Assembly (NCBI GenBank): GCA_019748335.1
Contig: JAIEPP010000711.1
Coordinates: 1 to 34,040 of the forward strand
From: Xanthobacteraceae bacterium
GTDB lineage: Bacteria; Pseudomonadota; Alphaproteobacteria; Rhizobiales; Xanthobacteraceae
Direction of reading: 5' to 3'
DNA: 34,040 bases
In this document: piece after piece, positions 1-9,468 of the stretch
Numbering within the stretch: position 1 is the stretch's first letter
Layout: each line of letters begins with the position of its first letter
Notes under the pieces: generated by a model
Database searches by the model: none
Told to the model about the DNA's origin: nothing
The model's input: the letters and a program-made list of their open reading frames with translations, nothing else
Translations under genes and position numbers: made by a program

Positions 1-897
1 CACGGCCTGTTCGTGGCCAGCAACGTCACGCTGTTCGCGCGCGCCTCGATGATCTTCCTGCCGAAGCTCGATCCCGAACTGATCGTCAAGCTGATGGCGC
101 GCTCCACCGTGTTGATGGGCGTGCCGACCTTCTATGCGAGGCTGTTGCAGACTCCCGCGCTGACGAAAGATTCCGCCAAACACATGCGGCTGTTCATTTC
201 GGGCTCGGCGCCGCTGCTCGCCGACACCCATCGCGAATGGTCGGCGCGGACGGGATTCGCCATCCTCGAACGCTATGGCATGACCGAAACCAACATGAAC
301 ACCTCGAACCCCTACGACGGCGACCGTGTCCCCGGCGCCGTCGGCCTACCTTTGCCCGGCGTTTCCGTGCGCGTCACCGATCCCGAGACCGGCAAGGAGA
401 TGGCGCCAGACACTATCGGCATGATCGAGGTCAAGGGCCCGAACGTGTTCAAGGGTTACTGGCGGATGCCCGAGAAGACCAAGGCCGAATTCCGCGCCGA
501 CGGCTTCTTCATCACCGGCGACCTCGGCAAGATCGACGACAAGGGCTACGTCCACATCCTCGGCCGCGGCAAGGATCTCGTCATCTCCGGCGGCTTCAAC
601 GTCTATCCGAAGGAAATCGAGAGCGAGATCGACGCCATGCCGGGCGTGATAGAATCCGCCGTGATCGGCGTACCGCACGCGGACTTCGGCGAGGGCGTCA
701 CCGCAGTGCTGGTCTGCAGCAAGGGCGCCGATGTCAGCGAAGCCGCGGTGCTCAAGGCGCTCGAAGGGCGGCTCGCAAAATTCAAGATGCCCAAGCGTGT
801 CTTCGTCGTCGACGAACTTCCGCGCAACGCCATGGGGAAAGTCCAGAAGAACGTCCTGCGGGAGGTCTACTCGGAGACATTTAAGACGAAAGGATAA
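1..897 (+). CDS. matB: Malonyl-CoA synthetase-like AMP-dependent acyl-CoA ligase, C-terminal part (5' truncated by window)
   Basis: Frame is open from base 1 (HGLFVASN...). Adenylate-forming motifs YGMTETNMNTSNPYDG, GDLGKIDDKGYVHILGRGKDLVISGGFNVYPKEIE and the C-terminal PRNAMGKVQKNVLRE are characteristic of MatB-type ligases. Confidence 0.85.
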   Translation, partial: HGLFVASNVTLFARASMIFLPKLDPELIVKLMARSTVLMGVPTFYARLLQTPALTKDSAKHMRLFISGSAPLLADTHREWSARTGFAILERYGMTETNMNTSNPYDGDRVPGAVGLPLPGVSVRVTDPETGKEMAPDTIGMIEVKGPNVFKGYWRMPEKTKAEFRADGFFITGDLGKIDDKGYVHILGRGKDLVISGGFNVYPKEIESEIDAMPGVIESAVIGVPHADFGEGVTAVLVCSKGADVSEAAVLKALEGRLAKFKMPKRVFVVDELPRNAMGKVQKNVLREVYSETFKTKG

Positions 898-1818
898 TGA
901 CCTGAGCTTCGGGATTGGCCGTCGCTGTCACCGCCAGATGAACGCATAAATTCAATCCTTCCAGCATAGGAAAGACGACGCTTGGCCAGGACAACCGCCA
1001 GCCGTAATTATCGTCCAACAAAGCCCAGATGGAGCTTTGAGATCGGTACGCTACGTTGGAAATGCCGGGCGACAGCCCCCTCAATTTCCTTCCTCAGGTC
1101 ATCTTTAATTTCCGCAAGGAAATGCTGGACCTGCTCGCAACGAAGAGTGCCAATCCGCTTGTCGCCGTGCAACCACCCCAAAGCTATAACGGTTGATCCG
1201 CGGTTCGAGTACCACCATCGCTGATCGCGATCGCAAACGAGGTGAGAATGAACAAAGTCGGCGTTATTGGCACAAAACTAACATGGCACAGAGGGTAAGC
1301 CAGTCAGCACCTGGCGCAAAGCGGCCTTTGGGATGTCATTTCGCTGGCTTTCATCTGCTGGACTTGGCTCAAACTTCCCCATGATGGAATGGAGCAAGAG
1401 TTTAAGTTTTTCAGGCAGCGATGAGGAGGGTGTGCGCTTCGCGTGTCTGGGACATCTGAGAAAATCCAGGAACACAGTTCGAGGCGCCATTGGTGCACCG
1501 ATGCCTAGAGCAAATGAAATTGCATTAGGAAAGCCGGAGGCCGGTGAAGTCTCGCTCGATTGAGGTCAATTTTACGGAATGGACGGCTAAGGAACTATTC
1601 CATCTGACCTAAAATCGCCATCAGCTTTGGATCGCCCTCGTGGCTCATCGAAACTTGCAACTAAAAACCTATCTACCATCTTGCTACGGTCAAGAGTGGC
1701 ACCGTTGCTTGCGCGGCATCACACTGCTCGAATTTCAATAATTGACGAAATGCTCCTGATGAAGGCTCGTGTATGTCACGGGCCCGTTTCATTTTGCCGA
1801 GGGGCGAACGGAGTAGAA

Positions 1819-3414
1819 ATGCGGACACTGAGAAATCACCGCCCCCTGATCATGGGTCGCCACGGCGCTGTCGCCTCGAACCATCCGGCCGCAACGCAGA
1901 TCGGTCTGGACGTGCTTCGCGCCGGGGGGCACGCCGCCGACGCCGCGGTCGCCATTTCCTTTGCGCTCGGGGTTTGCGAACCCATGATGTCGGGGCTGGG
2001 CGGAGACGGCTTCATGCACGTCTTCGAGGCGCGTAGCGGCAGATCCAGGGTGTACAACGGCACCGGACCGGCGCCGCTGGCGGCGACAAAGGACAAGTTT
2101 CCCGGCGGCATACCGAATAACGGTCCGCTTTCGGTTTCGACCCCGGGCCTGCTTGGCGCGCTGGACGCCATGCATCGCGATTTCGGCCGGGCTGCGTGGT
2201 CCGCGCTGGTCTCGCCGGCGAGCAAGCTTGCCCGGGAGGGTGTCGGTGCGACCCACACCTATTGCACCTTTGCCAACGAATGGCCTGGCGTGAAGGAAGC
2301 TTTGGCGGCGGACCCGTTCGCGAGGCAGACGTTCCTCGGCCACTCCGTCGGCAGCATCATCGTGCAGAAGGATCTCGGCAATACGCTCGAAGAAATCGCA
2401 TCAGACGGTGCCGAGACGTTCTATCGGGGAAAGCTGGCCGAGAGGTTCTGCAAGGAGCTGCAGGCAGCGGGGGTGCCGATAACCCGACGCGATCTGGCCG
2501 AGTTTCACTCCGAAACGGTGGATGCTATCTCGATACGTTATCGGGATGTCGAGGTATTGCAAACACCGCCGAACTCGATGGGATTTACGCTGCTGCAGAT
2601 CCTTAAGATCGTGGAGCAGTTCGACATCCGCGCCATGAGCGAAGCCCGGCGAATTCACGTCTTCGTCGAGGCGAAGAAATTGGCTTTCGCCGACCGCGAT
2701 AAATATGCCGACGATCCGCGGAGCAACGACGTGCCTCTTGATTTGCTCTTGTCCGCCGCGCGCGCCGCCGATCATGCCGGTCGGATTGATGGCAGCAAAG
2801 CGAGACCCGTGCCGCTCGTCAGCGCCAGCGGAGGCGGCGATACCACGTATTTCTGTGTCGTCGACCCCGACGGCAACGCCGTCAGCGGCATTCAAAGCAA
2901 TTCTGCCGTATTCGGATCCGCCGTCGTGGCCGGACGTACCGGCATCGTGCTCAATAACCGCCTCTCCACCTTCCATCTTCAGGAGGGCCATGCCAACGAG
3001 TTGCGGCCCGGCAAGCGTGTCCGGCACACGATGAACAGTCCAATTCTCGTGAAGAACGGCCAACTCTGGGCGTTGCTCGGAACGCCTGGCGCCGACAACC
3101 AGGTTCAGGTCAATGCGCAGCTCGTCTCTGCCCTGGTCGACTTCGGATCTGATCCGCAAGCTACCGTCGAATATCCAAGATGGAGCAGCAACCCGGTCGG
3201 TCAGGCCGGCGCGGCAAGCACGAACTCGAATCTGGTGATCGAGACGAGTTTCGATTCCGAGATACTGAGCGAACTCAGGACCATGGGCCACGAACTCCAG
3301 CCGGTCGCCCCGCTCGGCGGCCCTGGTTCGGCAGAGATCATCAGAATTTTCGATAATGGCCTGCGCGCAGCCGGCTCCGACCCGCGACGAGACGGCTGGG
3401 CCGCCGCATACTGA
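1819..3414 (+). CDS. ggt: Gamma-glutamyltransferase / gamma-glutamyltranspeptidase family (Ntn hydrolase)
   Basis: ORF 1627-3414; the likely start is ATG 1819 (MRTLRNHRPLIMGRHGAVASNHPAATQIGLDVLRAGGHAADAAVA). Motifs: GGHAADAAVA, MSGLGGDGFMHV, and the nucleophile region GGGDTTYFCVVDPDGNAVSGIQSN. Confidence 0.9.
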   Translation: MRTLRNHRPLIMGRHGAVASNHPAATQIGLDVLRAGGHAADAAVAISFALGVCEPMMSGLGGDGFMHVFEARSGRSRVYNGTGPAPLAATKDKFPGGIPNNGPLSVSTPGLLGALDAMHRDFGRAAWSALVSPASKLAREGVGATHTYCTFANEWPGVKEALAADPFARQTFLGHSVGSIIVQKDLGNTLEEIASDGAETFYRGKLAERFCKELQAAGVPITRRDLAEFHSETVDAISIRYRDVEVLQTPPNSMGFTLLQILKIVEQFDIRAMSEARRIHVFVEAKKLAFADRDKYADDPRSNDVPLDLLLSAARAADHAGRIDGSKARPVPLVSASGGGDTTYFCVVDPDGNAVSGIQSNSAVFGSAVVAGRTGIVLNNRLSTFHLQEGHANELRPGKRVRHTMNSPILVKNGQLWALLGTPGADNQVQVNAQLVSALVDFGSDPQATVEYPRWSSNPVGQAGAASTNSNLVIETSFDSEILSELRTMGHELQPVAPLGGPGSAEIIRIFDNGLRAAGSDPRRDGWAAAY

Positions 3415-3461
3415 GTCGTGTGGCGTGAGCTGCGACCAGAAATCACAACGGAGACGAGAAG

Positions 3462-4517
3462 ATGTTTCAATGTTTCGGGTACGCGGCCGACGAGCCGCAA
3501 GCTGCGCTGTCGCCGTTTTCGTTCGAGCGGCGCGACCCGGGACCGAGCGATGTCGTGATCAAGATATTATACTGCGGTGTCTGTCATTCGGATCTGCACG
3601 TCGCCCGTAACGAGTGGGGAAAAACGACATATCCGTGCGTACCCGGACATGAAATCGTCGGCGAAGTGATTGCCGTCGGCCAGGCCGTGAGGAAGTTCAA
3701 GGCGGGCGATCTTGCTGGGGTCGGCTGCCTCGTCGATTCCGACCGGACCTGCCAGCACTGCCGGGCCGGATTGCAGCAATTCTGCGAATCGGGATCGGTC
3801 CCGACCTACAATGGCAGGGACAAGCACAACGGCAAGCAGACCTTCGGCGGCTATTCCAGCCATATCGTGGTGGATCAGGACTTCACCCTGCGCATCCCGC
3901 CAAACCTGCCGCTGGCGGGTGTGGCGCCATTGCTTTGTGCCGGTATCACCAACTATTCGGCGATGCGGCATTGGGACGTTCAGCCGGACGACAAGATCGG
4001 CGTCATAGGGCTCGGTGGGCTCGGGCATGTAGCGGTGAAAATCGCACGCGCCATGGGTGCCCATGTGACTGTGCTGACAACATCCGCCGGCAAGATAGAG
4101 GACGCGTTCAGGCTCGGGGCGAACGATGTCGTGGTGACGACCGATCCGGCAGCGCTTGCTCCGCTCGCCAACAAGCTCGATCTGGTGATCGACACGATTT
4201 CCACCGATCACGACGTGGCCATGTACCTCGACTTGTTGGGATTGGACGGTACCTACGTCCAAGTAGGCATCCCCGAGAAGCCACTTTCCGTTCCTGCGTT
4301 CAGCGTCATCGCGCGCCGGCGCAACTTCACCGGCGCCCGCATCGGCGGCCTGCCGGAAACGCAGGAGATGCTCGATTTTTGCGCCGAACACAACATCGTT
4401 GCCGATGTCGAGCTGATTTCACCCGCGGAAATCAATTCGGCCTACGAACGCATGGTGAAGAACGACGTCAAATACCGCTTCGTGATCGATATGGCATCGC
4501 TTCACGCATCCGGCTGA
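3462..4517 (+). CDS. Zinc-dependent NAD(P) alcohol dehydrogenase (cinnamyl-alcohol dehydrogenase / YahK-like)
   Basis: GVCHSDLHVARNEWGKTTYPCVPGHEIVGEV catalytic zinc region, structural zinc cysteines CLVDSDRTCQHCRAGLQQFCESG, and Rossmann motif GVIGLGGLGHVAVKIA. Confidence 0.92.
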   Translation: MFQCFGYAADEPQAALSPFSFERRDPGPSDVVIKILYCGVCHSDLHVARNEWGKTTYPCVPGHEIVGEVIAVGQAVRKFKAGDLAGVGCLVDSDRTCQHCRAGLQQFCESGSVPTYNGRDKHNGKQTFGGYSSHIVVDQDFTLRIPPNLPLAGVAPLLCAGITNYSAMRHWDVQPDDKIGVIGLGGLGHVAVKIARAMGAHVTVLTTSAGKIEDAFRLGANDVVVTTDPAALAPLANKLDLVIDTISTDHDVAMYLDLLGLDGTYVQVGIPEKPLSVPAFSVIARRRNFTGARIGGLPETQEMLDFCAEHNIVADVELISPAEINSAYERMVKNDVKYRFVIDMASLHASG

Positions 4518-4577
4518 GGGCATTCGCTGACCAATGTCAGGAGTTGCGACCCATTAGAGCGTTGGTGAGGCGTTCAA

Positions 4578-5510
4578 ATGAACAGTGTGGCGCTGAGATA
4601 TTTCCACGAAGTGGCGCGCGCAGGGTCGATCGCCGCAGCATGTCAGCGTCTGAACGTAGCGGGGTCAGCCGTCAGCAGGCAGATCGCGGCGCTGGAGTAT
4701 GAAGTGGGTGCCCAGCTCTTCGACCGTCAGCCGCGTGGTATGGTGCTGACCGAAGCGGGCCGTTTGCTGGCGCAACATGTGCGATTGTCGCTGTTGGAGG
4801 AGGAGAGGGTCCTTGCGGACATCCGCAGCAACGGCACCCGAAACATCGGCACTATAAAGGTCGCCACCAGCCAGGGACTGGCTTCGAATTTCGTGCCGGA
4901 AGCGGCACGGATATATCGGCAGCGGTTTAACGATGTTCGTTTCGACATCCGCGCGTTGGGTCCGACGGACATCATTGCAGCGGTTACCGCTGGCGAAGCC
5001 GATCTCGGCATAGCTTATGCGCTAGGCAACCACCCTGGTGTCATTGTAAGGCACCGGGCGATAACGCCTACGTTCGTTATTCTTGCGCCGAAGCATCAGC
5101 TTGGGCGCAGAAAGCTGATCAGGCTCGAGGAACTCGATGGGCTACCGGTGGCGACTTCCCGTGATTCGACCCTGAGAGGCATGGTCAGCCGGCGCGCGGC
5201 GGTACTGGGCGTTCACTTCGACATTGTTTACGAAAGCGATTACAGCGATGGCCTCTTCAACTATTGCGCATCGGGAGAGGCCCTGGCGTTTGCATCGAGA
5301 TTTTCGGCGGCGCGCTGGATGGACCGGGGTGAGCTCAGAGCTGTGCCTCTTGCCGATGCCGAACTGTTCGAGCGCAGCATCGAGGTACAAACGATGGCCG
5401 GACGAACGCTGCCCGGCTACGTCGAAGACTGGATCAGATTTCTGTTGGGGCGCCTGCCCGCCGACGAGAAGCCGGTGATCCCGGCGCAACGTCGTGCCGA
5501 CGGGGCGTGA
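4578..5510 (+). CDS. LysR-family transcriptional regulator (LysR-1)
   Basis: N-terminal wHTH LRYFHEVARAGSIAAACQRLNVAGSAVSRQIAALEYEVGAQLFDRQPRGMVLTEAG, followed by a substrate-binding fold. Confidence 0.92.
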   Translation: MNSVALRYFHEVARAGSIAAACQRLNVAGSAVSRQIAALEYEVGAQLFDRQPRGMVLTEAGRLLAQHVRLSLLEEERVLADIRSNGTRNIGTIKVATSQGLASNFVPEAARIYRQRFNDVRFDIRALGPTDIIAAVTAGEADLGIAYALGNHPGVIVRHRAITPTFVILAPKHQLGRRKLIRLEELDGLPVATSRDSTLRGMVSRRAAVLGVHFDIVYESDYSDGLFNYCASGEALAFASRFSAARWMDRGELRAVPLADAELFERSIEVQTMAGRTLPGYVEDWIRFLLGRLPADEKPVIPAQRRADGA

Positions 5511-5516
5511 CCTGAT

Positions 5517-6653
5517 TCAGGGATAGATGGCCGGCTTACCCAGTATCGGTATCTCCATCGGCGAGAGGCCAAGGGTAAGGAGGCGGTGTCCAGTCTCCGT
5601 TATCACGACGGCATCCTCGATGTGGTAGCAGCTTCCCTCGGCGTCGATCGTCATCGGTTCGATGTTGATCACCATCCCCGGCGCCAGCGGGGTCATGTCG
5701 CCCGGTCGGATCATCGGCGTTTCATGGGTCTCGATACCGAAGGAGTGGCCGATATGGGGAAGCGTGCAGGGCAAATCCCGTCTCTCGAGTTCCGTCTTGC
5801 ATAGCGTGAACAGATGGCTGGCCAGGACGCCGGGTTTCATGGCTGTGATGATCGCTTCATGAACCTCGCGAAGCTTGCGGTAGGTGACCCGCTGCAACTG
5901 GGACGGGCTACCCGTGGAATAGGTTCGGGCCAGGTCGCTGCAATAAGGTCCGTAAAGACCGCCGACGTCCAGCCGAAGGATCTCGCCCTCCCGGGTTTTG
6001 GCATCACCCGGATGGTTGTGAATTTGGGACGATCGCTCGCCGGAGGCAAGGTGCACATGAAGCAGGCTGTTGGCGCCATCATCGATCATTCTGTGGACGA
6101 TGCGTCTGGCGATCACGCCTTCGCTGTCGCCGACCGTGCTTTCGGCCATGCCTTCGAGTACGGCCCGATGCGTGTCTCGGGTGGTCCGCTCCAGGAATGC
6201 AATTTCCTCGGTCGTCTTGATGCTGCGTATTCTGGCGACATCTTCGGTAACGTCCTCCAGTTTCACGTCCGGGAGCCTCTTGCGCAGTCGTTCGTAAGAC
6301 GATGCGGGTAGGTAGTTCAGGTCGATGCCGATGCGCGCGCTCGCAAGGCCGTTATCGACCAGTGCGTCGGCGAAAGCCAGGACCGGATCGTCGACGAATT
6401 CGATGTAGGGCCGGATATCGTCGATCCAGCTCGATGAACGGGCGAGCGTCGTCTCGATGCCGCAAATCACCAGAAATGGTGTGCCCGTGCGGCGCAAAAT
6501 AGCGAAGGCCAGGCGCGGGCGGATGTTCTCCACGGTGGTGATGTGCACGCCGGCAAGATAAGTGAAATTTTCCGGACTGAGGCAGGCGATCGCCTCAAGG
6601 TTTCTGTCAGCAAGGAGTTGCTCTAGCGAGTTTAGTCGCGGGCGAATGCGCAT
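5517..6653 (-). CDS. M24-family metallopeptidase (Xaa-Pro peptidase/creatinase-like)
   Basis: ORF 5517-6764, start chosen at MRIRPRLNSLEQLL (ATG 6653). All M24 metal-ligand motifs are present: RLDVGGLYGPYCSDLARTY, HIGHSFGIETHE, NIEPM, HIEDAVVIT. Confidence 0.9.
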   Translation of the reverse strand: MRIRPRLNSLEQLLADRNLEAIACLSPENFTYLAGVHITTVENIRPRLAFAILRRTGTPFLVICGIETTLARSSSWIDDIRPYIEFVDDPVLAFADALVDNGLASARIGIDLNYLPASSYERLRKRLPDVKLEDVTEDVARIRSIKTTEEIAFLERTTRDTHRAVLEGMAESTVGDSEGVIARRIVHRMIDDGANSLLHVHLASGERSSQIHNHPGDAKTREGEILRLDVGGLYGPYCSDLARTYSTGSPSQLQRVTYRKLREVHEAIITAMKPGVLASHLFTLCKTELERRDLPCTLPHIGHSFGIETHETPMIRPGDMTPLAPGMVINIEPMTIDAEGSCYHIEDAVVITETGHRLLTLGLSPMEIPILGKPAIYP

Positions 6654-6674
6654 GATCGATCCCGGTGATTTCCA

Positions 6675-6693
6675 ATGGCGCGAAATGCGCCAT
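6675..6693. promoter_or_regulatory. Perfect inverted repeat ATGGCGC-gaaat-GCGCCAT, 22 bp upstream of the M24 start
   Basis: Read directly: 7-bp arms, 5-nt centre, in the divergent M24/SBP-1 intergenic region. Confidence 0.5.
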
Positions 6694-6747
6694 CGATGAT
6701 CCAACCACTTATTCGCAATCCCGAGGAGCATAGGGAATCGGGAGGCC

Positions 6748-6766
6748 CGATGCCTTGACGGCATCG
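6748..6766. promoter_or_regulatory. Putative LysR-type operator (site A): CGATGCC-TTGAC-GGCATCG
   Basis: 7-bp perfect arms; T6751-N11-A6763; matches ATGCY-N5-RGCAT, shared with five other sites in the window. Confidence 0.65.
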
Positions 6767-6840
6767 AACTGCGACAATCACGGGATGCGATCCATCTGTC
6801 TGGCGATCCACCGATCGCGGTGCGGTAGCGTCACGCGCCG

Positions 6841-6855
6841 ATGCCAGGCCAGCAT
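6841..6855. promoter_or_regulatory. Putative LysR-type operator (site B): ATGCC-AGGCC-AGCAT
   Basis: T6842-N11-A6854; matches ATGCY-N5-RGCAT; lies 99 bp upstream of the SBP-1 start codon. Confidence 0.55.
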
Positions 6856-6953
6856 CAGCTACCGCGAACAACGGCACTTCTCGCTTATCCCGCCGCGTGC
6901 TCCCCTGCAGCGTCGGGTCATCAAGCGGCTGAAGATGGGGATCGGGGCACACC

Positions 6954-8504
6954 ATGGCTGAACAAGGACTTTCTGGACGTTTCCATATTGCTTCGAGCCG
7001 CAGGACTTTGGGTATCGCGGCGTGCTCACTGGCCTTCGTGCTCGGTGGCGTGATCTTGGTTTCCGCTCCTGCGAGTGCCCAGCAAAAGGTGCTTACCGTC
7101 GGAGCTGCTACCTTTCCGAGCTCGCTGCAGACCGGCGTGGCTTCCTTTACTTCCGAAAGCCTCATCCTGCAGACTTATGACCCGCTGGTGATGCGTGACA
7201 ATGAAGGCAACTTCGTTCCGGCTCTCGCCGAGAGCTGGGAATCCAAAAGCGATACAGTCTGGCGCTTTCATCTCAGAAAGGGTGTCAAGTGGCATGACGG
7301 CAAGGAGTTTACCGCCGAAGATGTGAAGTTCACGATCGACAGAGTCATCGACCCTCAAACTGCATACGGCTACCTCGGCCGGATCGGACAGGTGAACGGT
7401 GCCACCGTCGTTGACCCATATACGGTCGATATCTCGACCAAGGCGGTATTTCCGATTCTCAGCAAGGGGCTCGCCGACATCGCGATCGAGGCCAAGCATT
7501 ACTACGATGAAGTCGGCGTTGAAGTTCCAAAGCGCAAGCCGATGGGTACGGGGCCTTTCATCGCCGTCAATTGGGTCCCTGGTGACAGGTACGAACTCAC
7601 CGCCAACAAGAATTACTGGAGAGGCGCGCCCAAGGTCGACAAGCTCGTCATCAGGCAAATCCCGGAGGCCGCGACCCGTATCGCGGCGCTCATTTCGGGC
7701 GAGGTCCAGATCATCGAGGAAGTTCCGGTCGACGTCATCGCCGAGATAGAGTCCTCCAAGCGGGCGAGGGTCATCAGCATTCCCACCAGCGCCGCCATGG
7801 TGCTCACTTATGACACGCGGCGGCCGCCGTTCGACAATCCCAAGGTGCGTGAAGCGCTGGATTACGCGGTCGACAAAGAAGTGATCCGCAACGAGATTCT
7901 GAAGGGCAAGGGTGAAATCCTCCAAGGACAATTGCTCACCGCGCGCACATTTGGCTACAACCCGAATGTCAAGGCGCGTCCATTCGATCCCGCGAAAGCC
8001 AAGCAGCTCCTGAAGGAGGCCAATTTCGACTTTTCGAAGCCGGTCGCCATCATGACCCAATCCGGAAAATACCTTTCCGACGTGGACATTTCCAACGCCG
8101 TGGCGGGCATGCTGCGCAACGTCGACATCCAGGCCAATGTCAGCGTCGTCGAGAGCGCGGTTTATCTCAAGCAATGGTCGGCTCTGGAAATGGGGCCGAT
8201 CTACATGGTCGGCTGGTACAGCCTCAACGACGCCGATTTCGCTACCATTTGGTACACCGAAGGGGCGAAACGTAGCGTCTGGAAAAACGCCGAATACGAG
8301 AAGCTATTCGTGGAAGCGCGTTCGACGAATGATCAGGCGACGCGGGACAAGGCGTACCAGCGCATGATGGAGATCATGCATGCCGAAAACCCTTCCATGT
8401 TCCTGTTCGGGATTCCCAGCGTTTATGCCGCGAGCAACAAGGTGAAGAATTTTGGTGCCGCTGCGGACAAGATCCTGAGACTCGAAGCCGTTTCGATCGA
8501 TTGA
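6954..8504 (+). CDS. ABC transporter substrate-binding protein, family 5 (DppA/OppA-like; SBP-1)
   Basis: N-terminal Sec-like signal (SSRRTLGIAACSLAFVLGGVILVSAPASAQQ), then TYDPLVMRDNEGNFVPALAESWESKSDTVWRFHLRKGVKWHDGKEFTAEDVKFTI, typical SBP_bac_5. Confidence 0.93.
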   Translation: MAEQGLSGRFHIASSRRTLGIAACSLAFVLGGVILVSAPASAQQKVLTVGAATFPSSLQTGVASFTSESLILQTYDPLVMRDNEGNFVPALAESWESKSDTVWRFHLRKGVKWHDGKEFTAEDVKFTIDRVIDPQTAYGYLGRIGQVNGATVVDPYTVDISTKAVFPILSKGLADIAIEAKHYYDEVGVEVPKRKPMGTGPFIAVNWVPGDRYELTANKNYWRGAPKVDKLVIRQIPEAATRIAALISGEVQIIEEVPVDVIAEIESSKRARVISIPTSAAMVLTYDTRRPPFDNPKVREALDYAVDKEVIRNEILKGKGEILQGQLLTARTFGYNPNVKARPFDPAKAKQLLKEANFDFSKPVAIMTQSGKYLSDVDISNAVAGMLRNVDIQANVSVVESAVYLKQWSALEMGPIYMVGWYSLNDADFATIWYTEGAKRSVWKNAEYEKLFVEARSTNDQATRDKAYQRMMEIMHAENPSMFLFGIPSVYAASNKVKNFGAAADKILRLEAVSID

Positions 8505-8549
8505 CGTTGGGTGGGGCAGACTGGATACGGATTTGGCCGGTGACGTCTG

Positions 8550-9467
8550 ATGCTTAAATTTACCCTGCGGCGATTAGCCTATGTCCCGGTCTCGCTTCTG
8601 TTCGTGAGCGCCGTATTGTTTACGGTCCTGCGGCTGACGGGAAATCCGATCGATACCTATCTCGACATCAATCGGACCGACGAACAGGTAGCCGCGCTGA
8701 CAAAGCGCCTGCATCTCGATCAATCGCTCCCGGTTCAGTTCCTGATCTATCTGAAGGACGTTCTGAGTGGGGATTTTGGCCAGTCACTGCAATTCGGCGA
8801 GCCTGCCATTCATGTCGTACTAGAACGCGCAGGTGCAAGCATACAACTGGTAACGGCGGCACTGCTGATCGCCGCCATCATTGGAATTCTGGCTGGAATG
8901 GCCTGTGCCGTGTTCAAGGACAAGCTGCCGGACTTCCTGATCTCCACGCTTGCGGTAGCCGCCCAGTCGATGCCGAGTTTCTGGCTCGGGATCCTGCTTA
9001 TTCAGTTTTTTGCGGTCCAGTTGCGCTGGCTTCCGACGTCCGGGCGGGGTGGGTGGGAAAATCTCGTCCTTCCCGCATTTACGCTCGCCGCCTATTTGCT
9101 CCCGAACATCATTCTGATTACCCGCACCAGCATGCTTGAAACGCTCCGGGAACAATTTGTGGTGACGGCGATCGCCAAAGGATTGTCGGGAAGGCAGGTG
9201 CTGTTCCGACATGCCTTGCCGAATGCGCTGAATCCGATCATCAGCTTCATCGGTCTCCAGATCGGGCGGCTGATGGGAGGGGCGATCATTACCGAGACCA
9301 TCTTCGCGTGGCCGGGAATTGGCCGTCTGATGATCGGCAGCATTTTCCAGCGTGATGTCCCGGTCGTCATTGCGGGCGTCCTGATCGTCAGCGTGGTCAT
9401 TGTCGTGGCCAATCTGGCGGTCGACATCCTTCTCTCGATCAACGACCCGCGGATCAGGCTCGATTGA
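8550..9467 (+). CDS. Peptide-type ABC transporter permease (DppB-like)
   Basis: MLKFTLRRLAYVPVSLLFVSAVLFTVLRLTGNPID start; permease EAA-type region FRHALPNALNPIISFIGLQIGRLMGGAIITETIFAWPGIGRL. Confidence 0.93.
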   Translation: MLKFTLRRLAYVPVSLLFVSAVLFTVLRLTGNPIDTYLDINRTDEQVAALTKRLHLDQSLPVQFLIYLKDVLSGDFGQSLQFGEPAIHVVLERAGASIQLVTAALLIAAIIGILAGMACAVFKDKLPDFLISTLAVAAQSMPSFWLGILLIQFFAVQLRWLPTSGRGGWENLVLPAFTLAAYLLPNIILITRTSMLETLREQFVVTAIAKGLSGRQVLFRHALPNALNPIISFIGLQIGRLMGGAIITETIFAWPGIGRLMIGSIFQRDVPVVIAGVLIVSVVIVVANLAVDILLSINDPRIRLD

Positions 9468-9468
9468 C

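Noticed and set aside
7026-8174. 382-aa - strand ORF antisense to SBP-1
   Set aside because: Antisense shadow of a clear substrate-binding protein.
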